From JBLNDG01 sp050261415 (GTDB lineage Bacteria; Bacillota; Clostridia; Lutisporales; Lutisporaceae): a stretch of 34,687 nt of DNA. Positions 8,868 through 16,882 of the stretch are shown here, one piece after another. Every line of letters starts with the position of its first letter. Position 1 is the first letter of the stretch. Below the pieces are notes generated by a model. It did no database searches and was not told where the DNA came from. It saw only the letters and a program-made list of their open reading frames with translations. Made by a program: the position numbers and the translations under genes. The stretch is from the NCBI GenBank assembly GCA_050261415.1, contig JBLNDG010000178.1:1-34687 (forward strand), given 5' to 3'.

Positions 8868-9614
8868 TTACTTTTTGCCTACAGATGCAAGATAAACAGA
8901 AAATTCGTCATTTCCGTCCACCTTTATAAGGTCGTCGAGGAGCTTTTGATCATAAGCGGCAATAGCGCAAGTTCCACAGCCTACTGCTTCGCACGCCAGG
9001 TACAGGTTCTGGCATATATGCCCCGCATCCAACAGCATGGTCTTATGTGCAGAAACACTATACCTCCACTCGCTCCTGTACGGTATACAGCTCCATATGA
9101 AAGTAACTGCGCACTGTCCGGTAAATTTCTGATCCATTGTCGCACTGATAATTTTTGCGCCTATATTATCTTCATTATAAAGGGCTGACAGTTTATGCTC
9201 CAAAGGAAGGTAGCGGTATATACCTTTATTGAGCCCGTCTACATTGTTCACTGCAAGGTATGTTTCAAAGGCATGTCTCGCTCCTCCTGAAGGTACGGGG
9301 CGCAGGGTAGCATAGTTATTCTTAACGACCTTATCCACCCCTTGAGTTGCCCACAAAAGAAAAGACAGTTCCTCCATAGAAAGCGGGGTCTTTGAATACT
9401 TCCTCCTGCTTCGCCTGCTCTTCATACATGCAAGGATCTCTTTTTTGGATATAACGTTTTCTCCATACTTTGGCAGATCAATAATTACCGCATCCTGGTC
9501 GTACGGTTTCTCCAGAGGGGGCTGGGGCAGTTCCAGCTCCTGATCCGATTTTATTTTCTCTGTTTCCGCAAAGTTTGATCTCATAAATTTCCTGTTAAGC
9601 TCAATTCCGTCCAT
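8868..9614 (-). CDS. SagB/ThcOx-family nitroreductase-like oxidoreductase
   Basis: This 248-residue protein belongs to the FMN-dependent SagB/ThcOx branch of the nitroreductase superfamily. Members oxidise azolines in peptide natural products, but most stand-alone copies have unknown substrates. The diagnostic features are the SRRSRRKYSKTPLSMEELSF block (~residues 90-110), LLWATQGV, the RPVPSGGARHAFETYLAV segment, and the C-terminal DAGHICQNLYLACEAVGCGT block that contacts FMN. The start ATG has AAAGGAGTG five bases upstream. No precursor peptide, YcaO or lanthipeptide gene lies nearby, so a role in RiPP maturation is not supported here. It follows a decayed ABC-F gene by about 20 bases on the same strand and may once have been co-transcribed with it. 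Confidence 0.85.
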   Translation of the reverse strand: MDGIELNRKFMRSNFAETEKIKSDQELELPQPPLEKPYDQDAVIIDLPKYGENVISKKEILACMKSRRSRRKYSKTPLSMEELSFLLWATQGVDKVVKNNYATLRPVPSGGARHAFETYLAVNNVDGLNKGIYRYLPLEHKLSALYNEDNIGAKIISATMDQKFTGQCAVTFIWSCIPYRSEWRYSVSAHKTMLLDAGHICQNLYLACEAVGCGTCAIAAYDQKLLDDLIKVDGNDEFSVYLASVGKK

Positions 9615-9634
9615 TTTTACACTCCTTTGTTTTC

Positions 9635-10500
9635 TTATATTTTATATGCCTTGCACGAGTCTTCCCACCTGGCGTATAATTTGTTAAGCTCCGATTCCTT
9701 TTCTTCAAGCTCTTGGTTTGTTTTCTGAAGAAAGATGTAGTCTGCGGCGTTACCCGGCTCATCCATCAATTTCTTGAGCAGTGTTATCTCAGCTTCCAGG
9801 CCTTCTATATCAACTTCAAGCTCTGTGATGCGTTTTCCGTCACCCTGCACATTCCGCACCACTCTTCGCCCCGGCGCCGGCAGCTTTTTCTCCTTTTCTT
9901 TCTGCACATCCGGCAGGATGTTCTTATGTTTCTCCCTGAAGTAGTCATAATTGCCGCAGTACTCAACAAGGCTTCCGTTTTCTATATTGTATAGTCTGTC
10001 TGCAAGTCTGTTTATGAAATACCTGTCATGGGAAATAAATACGACTGTACCGTTAAAATCTTCAAGTGCCGCTTCTAAAGCTTCTCTTGTATCGATATCC
10101 AGATGGTTCGTAGGTTCATCCAGCACCAGCAGGTTTATACTGCTGTACATTAGTCCGGCCAGCTTCAGCCTTGTCTTTTCCCCTCCGCTCAAGCCCCTGA
10201 GCTTCTTGTAAACGGAGTCCTTGTAGAAAAGGAACTTCGCAAACCTGTTTCTTGCTTCCCCTTCTGTCAGATTAAGGCTGGTTTTTTCTTTTCAAGGGAC
10301 ATAACATTTCGTTTTTCAGCGCTGCTATTTCCCCCATTCCTTCAAGCAGGGCGTTATATACAGTATTACCCGGTACACTTTCCGGCTCCTGTTCCAGATA
10401 GCCTATTCCGGTATTTTTCTTTAATGCCATAGTACCCCGGTTATAATTTTCAATTCCCGCAATTATTTTAAATAATGTATTCAGACTTATTTCCTATATC
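9635..10500 (-). pseudogene. ABC-F family ATPase, broken N-terminal half
   Basis: This is the remnant of an ABC-F protein, a soluble twin-ABC ATPase of the ribosome-associated type. The second half is readable from 10192 to 9635: LSGGEKTRLKLAGLMY signature, LLVLDEPTNHLD Walker B, VVFISHDRYFINRLAD, then a coiled-coil tail. Upstream, the frame breaks near 10290 (after MALKKNTGIGYLEQEPESVP and onwards; a stop follows KRKNQP), although the adjacent frame continues SLNLTEGEARNRFAKFLFYK. Further upstream the codons just after a Walker A survive (TLFKIIAGIE) but are separated from GNKS by a 4-base insertion near 10485. The first ABC domain before this point is missing. At least two frame lesions plus truncation make it nonfunctional. 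Confidence 0.8.
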
Positions 10501-10648
10501 CATGCAAAGATTTGTACCTGCTCAGTTGACATAAGTTATTAAAAATAGGCATACTTATCCTGTTATCTACTCTTAAATATGCTTTTCCAGTTACTACAAA
10601 GGAATTCAAAAGTCTTTCCTTCCTGTCAACCAAGTAGCCTGTATTCAT
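10487..10648 (-). CDS. possible small protein at the broken end of the ABC-F gene
   Basis: A 53-codon frame opens at an ATG (10648) with AAGGTGGTG at a good distance and begins MNTGYLVDRKERLLNSFVV. It overlaps the start of the ABC-F remnant in another frame. I do not recognise it. It may be a real small gene whose insertion or fusion accompanied loss of the ABC-F N-terminus, or a chance frame. Confidence 0.25.
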   Translation of the reverse strand: MNTGYLVDRKERLLNSFVVTGKAYLRVDNRISMPIFNNLCQLSRYKSLHGYRK

Positions 10649-10714
10649 CTTTGCACCACCTTTCTGATAGCATTTTTTTATACATTGTAATATCTTATCC
10701 AGAGAATGTCAATC

Positions 10715-11620
10715 CTATTTGTCCGGGAACAAAGAAACTCCCTCGCGCCTCACCTGTTTCTGATTTTCTCCGGTGCCGTTCAGAAGTGCATTCAGCTCGC
10801 CGCCGAGTACGATAACCATAGTCCCTATAAAAAGCCATACCATGAGCACTATTATTGCTCCTATGCTGCCATAAATAAGCGCATAACCCGATACTATCCT
10901 CACATAGATTGAAAACCCCAGGGAGATAACAATCCAACCCAGGGTTGAAAACAGTGCTCCCGGAACTAGGCTTAAAATGCTTAGCCGTACTACAGGCACA
11001 ATATAATAAATACATAATATTATGCTGAAAATCATAAGTACCGCTGCAAACCATTTCATGTAATAAAGATAATAAATCATTATTCCGGAAATATTCACAT
11101 AGTACGAAAGCCATATCAGAAAACCTTTTCCCAGTACAGGTATTACGAATGCAGCAGTGAGGCAGAGGCCGATCATAACCATAAAGGGTATTACAAGCAG
11201 CTTTCTTCTGATAAAGCCTCTGGTTTCTTTCACGCTGTATGCTCTATTTAGGGAAACAATGAGTATGTCCAGACTGCTTGAGGATGTCCAAAGGGTTGCT
11301 ATCAAGGAAACGGCAAGAAGCTCTCCATGACGCTCAGTTGCAAGGTATTCCAGGTATTTGTCTATAATCATGACCACTTCTTTGGGAGCAGCCATTGAAA
11401 GCATGAAAACACTGTCATCTATTGATATTGAAAGATAGCCGAGGATTGTCATGAAAAGCATGATTGACGGGAACAAGGACATCAGCAGGAAATAGGACAT
11501 CTGTGCTGCTGATGCTTTTATATCATGCTGCAGAGCTCTTTTTGCCAGTTCACTTATTATGTGCTTTTTACCGCCATTCTTACCCACAGCACTATCCTCC
11601 ATGAGCAGCAGCCTCATCAC
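10715..11620 (-). CDS. YihY/BrkB-family inner membrane protein
   Basis: This is a 301-residue integral membrane protein of the YihY/virulence factor BrkB family, once misnamed ribonuclease BN. The order is typical: a short cytoplasmic N-terminus, the family motif around ASAAQMSYFLLMSLFPSIML, then six membrane segments (for example LLVIPFMVMIGLCLTAAFVI and IIVLMVWLFIGTMVIVLGGE), with the late YGSIGAIIVLMVWL and GGELNALL blocks conserved in the family. Transport or envelope functions have been proposed, but none is settled. AGGAGG lies 8 bases before a GTG (11620) and 11 before an ATG (11617), so either may start it. It is monocistronic as far as visible. Confidence 0.85.
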   Translation of the reverse strand: MMRLLLMEDSAVGKNGGKKHIISELAKRALQHDIKASAAQMSYFLLMSLFPSIMLFMTILGYLSISIDDSVFMLSMAAPKEVVMIIDKYLEYLATERHGELLAVSLIATLWTSSSSLDILIVSLNRAYSVKETRGFIRRKLLVIPFMVMIGLCLTAAFVIPVLGKGFLIWLSYYVNISGIMIYYLYYMKWFAAVLMIFSIILCIYYIVPVVRLSILSLVPGALFSTLGWIVISLGFSIYVRIVSGYALIYGSIGAIIVLMVWLFIGTMVIVLGGELNALLNGTGENQKQVRREGVSLFPDK

Positions 11621-11761
11621 AGCTTCAACCTCCTGCTGTCATTACTAATATTTATTCAATGCATATTTGCCAACATTCCATCTTATAAATAAAAGCTCGG
11701 GGGCATCGTGAACCTCCTCACTTTTGACTGATTCTACCTTGTAGAATGTCGACTAATGAAA

Positions 11762-11783
11762 AAAGCACCCTTTGAGGTGCTTT
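11762..11783 (-). terminator. intrinsic terminator after the dipeptidase gene
   Basis: AAAGCACC (11762-11769) and GGTGCTTT (11776-11783) form the stem, and on the minus strand it runs into TTTTTTC. It lies immediately downstream of the dipeptidase stop. Confidence 0.8.
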
Positions 11784-11792
11784 CTTATGGTT

Positions 11793-12728
11793 TTATCCCA
11801 TAACAGCCTTAATAACCCTGACAGCGTTACCGTACATCACCTTGTCCAGTTCACTCTCTCTAAATCCCTCTTTCTTAAGGGCTTCAAAGAGTATCTCCAT
11901 CTCGCCTATATTTCTGATTGCAGTGAGGTGTGTAGTTCCGTCAAAATCTGTACCTATAGCCATAACATCTATTCCGGCAACCCTTTTTATATGCTTGATA
12001 TGTCTCACCATTGCCTCCACTCTTCCTTCATCGCCCAGGAAATCGGCCTCAAGATTCAGACCCGTAATTCCTCCCTTTTCGGCCAGTATTTTCAGCATTT
12101 CGTCGGTAAGGTTCCTGCTGTGGTCCTGTACTGCCCTCGCATTGGAATGGGAAGCAATAAAAGGTTTTCCGGAAAGTCTTGCAACATCATAAAAGCCTTG
12201 GTCTGAAAGGTGTGATACATCAATAATCATACCAAGCCTGTTCATCTCTGCCACTACTTCTTCTCCCAGCGGCGTCAGTCCTTTATCCTTGTTTGTCCAC
12301 TGGAAGTTGGAATGTCCTATGCCGTTGGAGTAATTCCAGGTAAGTGTTATAAGCCTGACTCCAAGCCTGTACAAATTCCTCAGGTTGTATAATTTCCCTT
12401 CAATAACCCCGCCTTCTTCTACGGCAAGAAAAGCAGATATTTTCCCATTTTTCTTGTTTTTCTCCATATCCGCAAAGCTGCCTGCATATGCTATTTCCCC
12501 GCTGTTATCTTCAATTTCACGATAGAACCTGTCTATCATCTCAAGGCACTTGTCCATAGGTCTCTCAAATTCGCCGTAGTCAACATACATGGCAAAAAAC
12601 TGCGCAAGAGAACACGCCTTTCTCATCTTCTCAATGTCAATGCAAATGTCGTTCTTTTTTAAATGCATTTCTCTATCGCATTCTACAAATCTTAATACAG
12701 TATCACAGTGCAAATCAATAAGCTTCAT
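11793..12728 (-). CDS. M19 membrane-dipeptidase family peptidase
   Basis: This is a 311-residue zinc dipeptidase of the renal/membrane dipeptidase family (peptidase M19), which hydrolyses dipeptides, often including D-residue-containing ones. The metal-binding pattern is visible: DLHCDT at the N-terminus (His-x-Asp), the bridging glutamate in VEEGG, MIIDVSHLSD, IASHSNARAV with the next His of VQDHSRNL, and AIGTDFDG near the C-terminus. The length is right for bacterial members. The start is placed at the ATG at 12728 because AGGAGAAGAG is just upstream and the protein then opens MKLIDLHCDT as usual; an upstream extension adds 21 unlikely residues. It is cytoplasmic, with no signal peptide. 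It is divergent from the PNPOx-hgcAB cluster. Confidence 0.9.
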   Translation of the reverse strand: MKLIDLHCDTVLRFVECDREMHLKKNDICIDIEKMRKACSLAQFFAMYVDYGEFERPMDKCLEMIDRFYREIEDNSGEIAYAGSFADMEKNKKNGKISAFLAVEEGGVIEGKLYNLRNLYRLGVRLITLTWNYSNGIGHSNFQWTNKDKGLTPLGEEVVAEMNRLGMIIDVSHLSDQGFYDVARLSGKPFIASHSNARAVQDHSRNLTDEMLKILAEKGGITGLNLEADFLGDEGRVEAMVRHIKHIKRVAGIDVMAIGTDFDGTTHLTAIRNIGEMEILFEALKKEGFRESELDKVMYGNAVRVIKAVMG

Positions 12729-12820
12729 ATCTCTTCTCCTATCTAAAGTTATTTGTTCCGTACAAAATCCCATAATGCCATTGTAACACATAATTGCAGA
12801 CTGTTTAAGTACAACAATGA

Positions 12821-12829
12821 TGATATAAT
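12821..12829 (+). promoter_or_regulatory. extended -10 promoter for the PNPOx-hgcAB cluster
   Basis: TGATATAAT (TGn followed by a perfect TATAAT at 12824-12829) is an extended -10 element about 48 bases before the PNPOx ATG. No good -35 is visible, as is common for extended -10 promoters. It probably drives PNPOx and the following hgcAB genes. Confidence 0.5.
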
Positions 12830-12876
12830 ATTATTAATATACCAGCGGAATAAATAGCTTTCGGGGAGGCAATAAA

Positions 12877-13341
12877 ATGTTCAAAGCAATGAGGCGTCAG
12901 GATAGGGAAATCAGCAGTGCTGAGATTAACTGCATTCTAGAATCGGGGCTGTACGGGGTACTGTCCACCACAGGAGAAAACGGCTATGCCTATGGTGTTC
13001 CGTTATCCTACGCGTATGACAACGGCAATATATACTTTCATTGCGCCATTGAGGGCGGCAAGCTTGATAATATAAAGCATAACAACCGGGTAAGTTTTTG
13101 TGTGGTCAGTAAAGCAGAACCCCTTCCCGGGGATTTCAGCATGAGGTACGAAAGTGTGATTGCCTTCGGAAAGGCTTATGAGGTGCTCGGCGATGAGAAG
13201 CGGGAAGCCCTTATTATGCTTATAAAAAAATACTCTCCTGAATATGTTGAGCAAGGTATTGACTATATAAACAGGGCCCAGGAAAAAACGGAAGTAATAA
13301 AAATCGAGATAGACCACATTACCGGAAAGGCACGCAGGTAG
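12877..13341 (+). CDS. pyridoxamine 5'-phosphate oxidase-family flavoprotein
   Basis: This 154-residue protein has the split-barrel FMN-binding fold of the PNPOx-like/NimA-type family (MRRQDREISSAEINCILESG, then GYAYGVPLSYAYDNGNIYFH and GGKLDNIKHNNRVSFCVV). Such proteins use FMN or other flavins in small-molecule reductions; the NimA branch is linked to nitroimidazole reduction, but the substrate here is unknown. The start has GGGGAGG seven bases upstream and the length is normal. It stops only 23 bases before the hgcA start and an extended -10 element lies before it, so it is probably the first gene of the hgcAB transcript. Unlike its downstream neighbours it is intact. Confidence 0.85.
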   Translation: MFKAMRRQDREISSAEINCILESGLYGVLSTTGENGYAYGVPLSYAYDNGNIYFHCAIEGGKLDNIKHNNRVSFCVVSKAEPLPGDFSMRYESVIAFGKAYEVLGDEKREALIMLIKKYSPEYVEQGIDYINRAQEKTEVIKIEIDHITGKARR

Positions 13342-13364
13342 CAAGGAAACGGAGGTATGTAAAG

Positions 13365-14527
13365 ATGACGGACGTAAAGAAGCAAAATTGCTGAGACACT
13401 TCACAGCATGCAATTGGTTCCAATTGCTCAGCAACAGTTGAAAATGCATATGCTTATCTTATGGAGCTGAATCCTGAAACAAGCTGGGTTAATGGATATT
13501 TCGCAACCGCTGTTGAAATGATACCCGTAATAAAAACCACCCTTGATAAGAAAGACAGCTATGGGACTTTAAGGGTCAGGCTTGGAATCGGCAGGGATGA
13601 TTATAATATACCTCTCCCGGACTATATGGAGTTGGTGCTCCGGATGACAAATCTCCCGTCCTGGTAACCGCCAATTACAAGCTTACCTTTGACAGCCTCC
13701 GCAGGGAGCTTGACGGATTGAACCTCTGGATTGTCGTACTTGACACAAAAGGCATAAATGTTTGGTGCGCTGCAGGAAAAGGCGCTTTCGGGACGGAAGA
13801 ATTGGCGGGAAGAGTTCAGGCATTAAGACTGGGCAGTATTATTACCCACAGGACGCTAATACTTCCGCAGCTTGGTGCTGTTGGGGTAGCAGCACATGAA
13901 ATCCAAAAGCGGACAGGGTTCAAGGTGATATATGGACCTGTACGGGCTTGTGATATAAAAGCTTTTTTGGATAGCGGGCTCCGTGCAACAGCCGGAATGA
14001 GAAAGGTGACCTTCGGGCTTAAAGACAGAGCCATACTTGCTCCTATCGAGTTCATGCACAGCATCAAATATTTGTTTGTAATATTGCTGGCTTTTTTTAT
14101 TCTCAATTTCATAAGCAGGGGAGCACTGACTGCAGTACAAGCGGTAAGTATCTCCATATTGAACTTTTTGCTTTATTTTTTGGCAGTGTTAACCGGGTGC
14201 ATAGTTGTACCCATACTTCTGCCGTGGATTCCCTTCCGCTCCTTTTCGCTGAAAGGACTTCTGGCAGGGCTCATACCGGCGGCTGTTATTGTACTGTTTC
14301 CATCATGGTTTGGAATCCATCCGGCAGATACACTGCTTATTATGTCAGGTGTGGTAGCAATACCGGCAATCACAGCTTTTCTGGCGCTTAATTTTACCGG
14401 TTCCACAACATATGCCTCCTTCTCCGGGGTAAAAAAGGAAATGAAATATACACTTCCACCTTTTATCGGGGCTATCAGCCTCGGAACCATCCTGGCAGTT
14501 GCAAGCAAGATTATGAAAATTTTGTAA
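13365..14527 (+). pseudogene. hgcA: mercury methylation corrinoid protein HgcA, disrupted
   Basis: HgcA is the membrane corrinoid protein that passes a methyl group to Hg(II), making methylmercury. The start is the ATG at 13365 with GGAGGT 8 bases upstream. The N-terminal corrinoid domain contains the diagnostic cap-helix motif GINVWCAAGKG, whose Cys is the lower cobalt ligand, then THRTLILPQLGAVGVAAHE and VIYGPVRACDIKAFLDSG. Five likely membrane helices follow from about 14070 to the end, as in the family. Two lesions break the frame. First, an in-frame TGA at 13392-13394, directly after a Cys codon where relatives have Cys-rich sequence. Second, a frameshift near 13613-13620: upstream the frame reads RLGIGRDDYNIP, and downstream the homologous text resumes as PGLYGVGAPDDKSPVLVTAN in another frame, consistent with one lost C or an extra CT. 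Both could be authentic mutations or errors. Downstream of the frameshift the coding sequence is intact, suggesting recent loss. Confidence 0.9.
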
Positions 14528-14540
14528 GAGGGGTGTTTAT

Positions 14541-14830
14541 ATGTAGGATAAATATATTAAGGACGTTTCAACCCTGAGACTTGACAGCAGCAAGTGCACC
14601 GGCTGCGGCATGTGTATCAATGTATGTCCGCATGGTGTATTTTGTTTGACTGATGGAAAAGCTCGTGTAAATTATAAGGATCTGTGTATGGAATGTGGTG
14701 CAGCGCAAGGAACTGCCCATTTTCAGCCATCACGGTAGAATCCGGTGTTGGTTGTGCAATTGCAATACTTAACGGATTGTTGAAGAAGGGCAAGCCTAGC
14801 TGTGGGGGCAGAAGCGGTTGTACTTTTTAA
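14541..14830 (+). pseudogene. hgcB: mercury methylation ferredoxin HgcB, disrupted
   Basis: HgcB is the small 2x[4Fe-4S] ferredoxin that supplies electrons to the HgcA corrinoid. An RBS-like AGAGGGG precedes an ATG at 14541, but the second codon is TAG (14544-14546). Reading on gives DKYIKDVSTLRLDSSKCTGC, then GMCINVCPHGVF, the first cluster motif in the HgcB-specific context. The second cluster starts CMECGA, then the frame is lost between 14702 and 14703. Inserting one T restores ACARNCPFSAITVESGVGCA, followed by IAILNGLLKKGKP and a C-terminal Cys-rich tail (SCGGRSGCTF), as in HgcB. The missing base removes the second Cys of cluster two. The restored length of about 95 residues equals the family norm. 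It lies 13 bases after hgcA, the canonical order. Confidence 0.88.
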
Positions 14831-15052
14831 TTTGACAGACCTCCTTCTTATGCAGAGGGCATAAGGAAGGCTTTCTTCGGCAAGCTGGCTGCGGCTGAAA
14901 AATATAGGAATATAATAGCCGGACTGCCTAACCGGTACTACAGGGATATGGTATTTGAAATCATGACGGATGAACTGGTAAGAGACATGGGAAAAGACAG
15001 GGCAGTCAAAGCTATTGCAGCAAAGCAAAATGAAGGGTATAAAATAGCATAA
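14831..15052 (+). pseudogene. ferritin-like protein fragment lacking its start
   Basis: Directly after the hgcB stop, the same frame stays open for 73 codons and ends at 15050-15052, but it has no start codon before residue ~40. The text PSYAEGIRKAFFGKLAAAEK followed by YRNIIAGLPNRYYRDMVFEI and MTDEL resembles the ferritin-like/rubrerythrin-type small proteins of Firmicutes, in which Glu residues of such helices bind a di-iron site. The end (VRDMGKDRAVKAIAAKQNEG) is not familiar. It is best read as an N-terminally truncated remnant. Function, if any, is unknown. Confidence 0.4.
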
Positions 15053-15078
15053 AAAGAGGTGTCGGTTGACACCTCTTT
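15053..15078. terminator. bidirectional terminator between hgcB region and pepF
   Basis: AAAGAGGTGTC (15053-15063) and GACACCTCTTT (15068-15078) form an 11-bp stem with a GGTT loop. A/T runs on both sides serve both converging transcription units. Confidence 0.85.
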
Positions 15079-15083
15079 ACTAT

Positions 15084-16853
15084 TTATCTGAGTTCAATAA
15101 ACTTATCAATATCCTTTTTTATCAGGTTCAATGAGCTTCTCCAGAAGTCCACCGACCTGACGTCAATATTCATAACCTTTGCTACATCTGCAATTTTCAT
15201 TTTACCTGTCACCGACAGCAGTTTGTCATACTCTTTAACAAAGGCCTTACCTCTTTTCAGGTATTCAGCATATAGCCCCTTGGCAAAAAGAAGTCCGAAA
15301 GCATACGGGAAGTTGTAGAAATTATAGTCGGCACTGTAATAGTGTGGTTTGCACAACCACATATACGGGTGCAGATACTCATGGTCCAGTCCGTTTCCAT
15401 ACGCTTCCTTCTGGGCATTCAGCATAATTTCCTTGAGTTCATTGACTGTCAATGAACCGGATTCCCTCCTCCTGAATACTTCGCTTTCAAATAGGAATCT
15501 GCTCAGAATATCCACAATTACCTGCGCGGAATCGGATATGTCGCTTTCCAGTATTGCAAAGGTTTCCTCTGCATTGGCTGTCTTAAGAGCAGCATTCTTT
15601 ACAATTGTCTCACAGAAAATGGAGGCAGTCTCAGCTATAGGCATCGGGTAATCCGAATTCAGGTATGCTTCATCCATCAGTTGTGCTCCATGGTAGCCGT
15701 GCCCCAATTCATGAGCCAGTGTAACCATATTGCTGAAGCTTCCGTCAAAATTGGCAAGTATCCTGCTTTCCTTTATAACATGAAGGTTTTCACAGAAGGC
15801 TCCGCCCCTTTTGCCTTCTCTCGGCTCTGCATCTATCCAGCGCTTGTCAAAGGCATTTGCTGCGAAATCGGCAAGCTCATTGCTGAAGCTTCTGAAATTG
15901 TCTACTATATAGTTTCTGGCCTCTTCATAAGTGAACTTAATATCAACATCGCCCATCGGCGCAAACATCTCAAAGAAGGGAAGCCCGTTCTTGTAGCCCA
16001 TAAGCTCTGCCTTTTTTCTGAAATACCTGTGGAAGTCAGGCAAGCTCTCGCGCATAGCGGTAAGCATAGCATTCAGGGTTTCCATATCCATTCTTGCATC
16101 CAGAACGGTCTTTTCCAGCGGAGACTTATACCCTTTAGCCCTTGCTACAGTAATAACCTCCCCTTTAATACCGTTAAGGCTCGCTGCAACAGATTCGTCA
16201 ACTTTGAGATATGCCTTCAGCTCTGCCTCGTAAGCGGTTTTTCTAAGCTTTCCGTCCTTACTGTATGCCATATTCCTTACTACAGGAAGAGGCAGCTTCT
16301 TTTCCTCTCCATCGATTGCTATATCCACAAGCATGGTAGATGTCAAAAGTTCCTGGAGCTTCTCCCATGCTCCGGAGCCTGTAGTCTTCATTTTGGAAAT
16401 AAGGACTTCTTCCTTATCGCTGAGAAGGTATTTGCTCTCTTCCAGATTTTCTTCAAAGAAGAATTTGAACTCCTTCAAATATTCATCTCCGGAAATTATT
16501 TTACCTATGTCCTTTATGCTGCCAAGCCATTTCTGGAAGTTAACCTGGGGCTCTGTGAGCTCTGTGCCCATATCTTCAAGGTTATCAATTGCCTTCAATG
16601 CCTTTTCGTTCTTGGCATCTGTGCTCAAGGTAAGGTTTGCAAAGAAATACATCCTTGTATAAAGATGATAAAATTCATTCAGGGTTTTTGCATATTCCTT
16701 CATCTTCGAAGCTGCATTGCCGGTATCCTTAAAGTTTTGACCGGCCCATTCCTTGATTCTGTTGATTTCCTTTCCGCACTTTTCAAAATCCCTCTTGAAT
16801 TCTGCCGATTCAAAGGACTTATAAAGTTCGTCCAGACTCCACCTTTGATTCAT
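15084..16853 (-). CDS. pepF: oligoendopeptidase F (M3 family metallopeptidase)
   Basis: This 589-residue cytoplasmic zinc endopeptidase cleaves short oligopeptides. The M3 zinc motif is clear: TLAHELGHGYHG around residue 380 supplies HExxH, and the third ligand glutamate follows in IAETASIFCE. The N-terminal helical domain (~1-110), the oligoendopeptidase N-domain (~110-190) and the catalytic domain (~200-580) appear in normal order, and the length fits the PepF/M3B family. The ATG at 16853 has GGAGG eight bases upstream. It is transcribed leftward after the TelA-family gene with a gap of about 30 bases, so the two may share a transcript, although a functional link is not evident. Confidence 0.92.
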   Translation of the reverse strand: MNQRWSLDELYKSFESAEFKRDFEKCGKEINRIKEWAGQNFKDTGNAASKMKEYAKTLNEFYHLYTRMYFFANLTLSTDAKNEKALKAIDNLEDMGTELTEPQVNFQKWLGSIKDIGKIISGDEYLKEFKFFFEENLEESKYLLSDKEEVLISKMKTTGSGAWEKLQELLTSTMLVDIAIDGEEKKLPLPVVRNMAYSKDGKLRKTAYEAELKAYLKVDESVAASLNGIKGEVITVARAKGYKSPLEKTVLDARMDMETLNAMLTAMRESLPDFHRYFRKKAELMGYKNGLPFFEMFAPMGDVDIKFTYEEARNYIVDNFRSFSNELADFAANAFDKRWIDAEPREGKRGGAFCENLHVIKESRILANFDGSFSNMVTLAHELGHGYHGAQLMDEAYLNSDYPMPIAETASIFCETIVKNAALKTANAEETFAILESDISDSAQVIVDILSRFLFESEVFRRRESGSLTVNELKEIMLNAQKEAYGNGLDHEYLHPYMWLCKPHYYSADYNFYNFPYAFGLLFAKGLYAEYLKRGKAFVKEYDKLLSVTGKMKIADVAKVMNIDVRSVDFWRSSLNLIKKDIDKFIELR

Positions 16854-16882
16854 TTAGTAAACCTCCACTCATATTAAATTTA

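Noticed and set aside
13718..14527. CODH/ACS corrinoid subunit as an alternative identity for the hgcA-like gene
   Set aside because: The NVWCAAGK cap motif, C-terminal membrane helices and adjacent HgcB-like ferredoxin are specific to HgcA.
15681..16877. Long plus-strand frame opposite pepF (398 codons)
   Set aside because: It lies antisense to an unmistakable metallopeptidase, has no RBS and its translation is cysteine- and leucine-rich without a family pattern.
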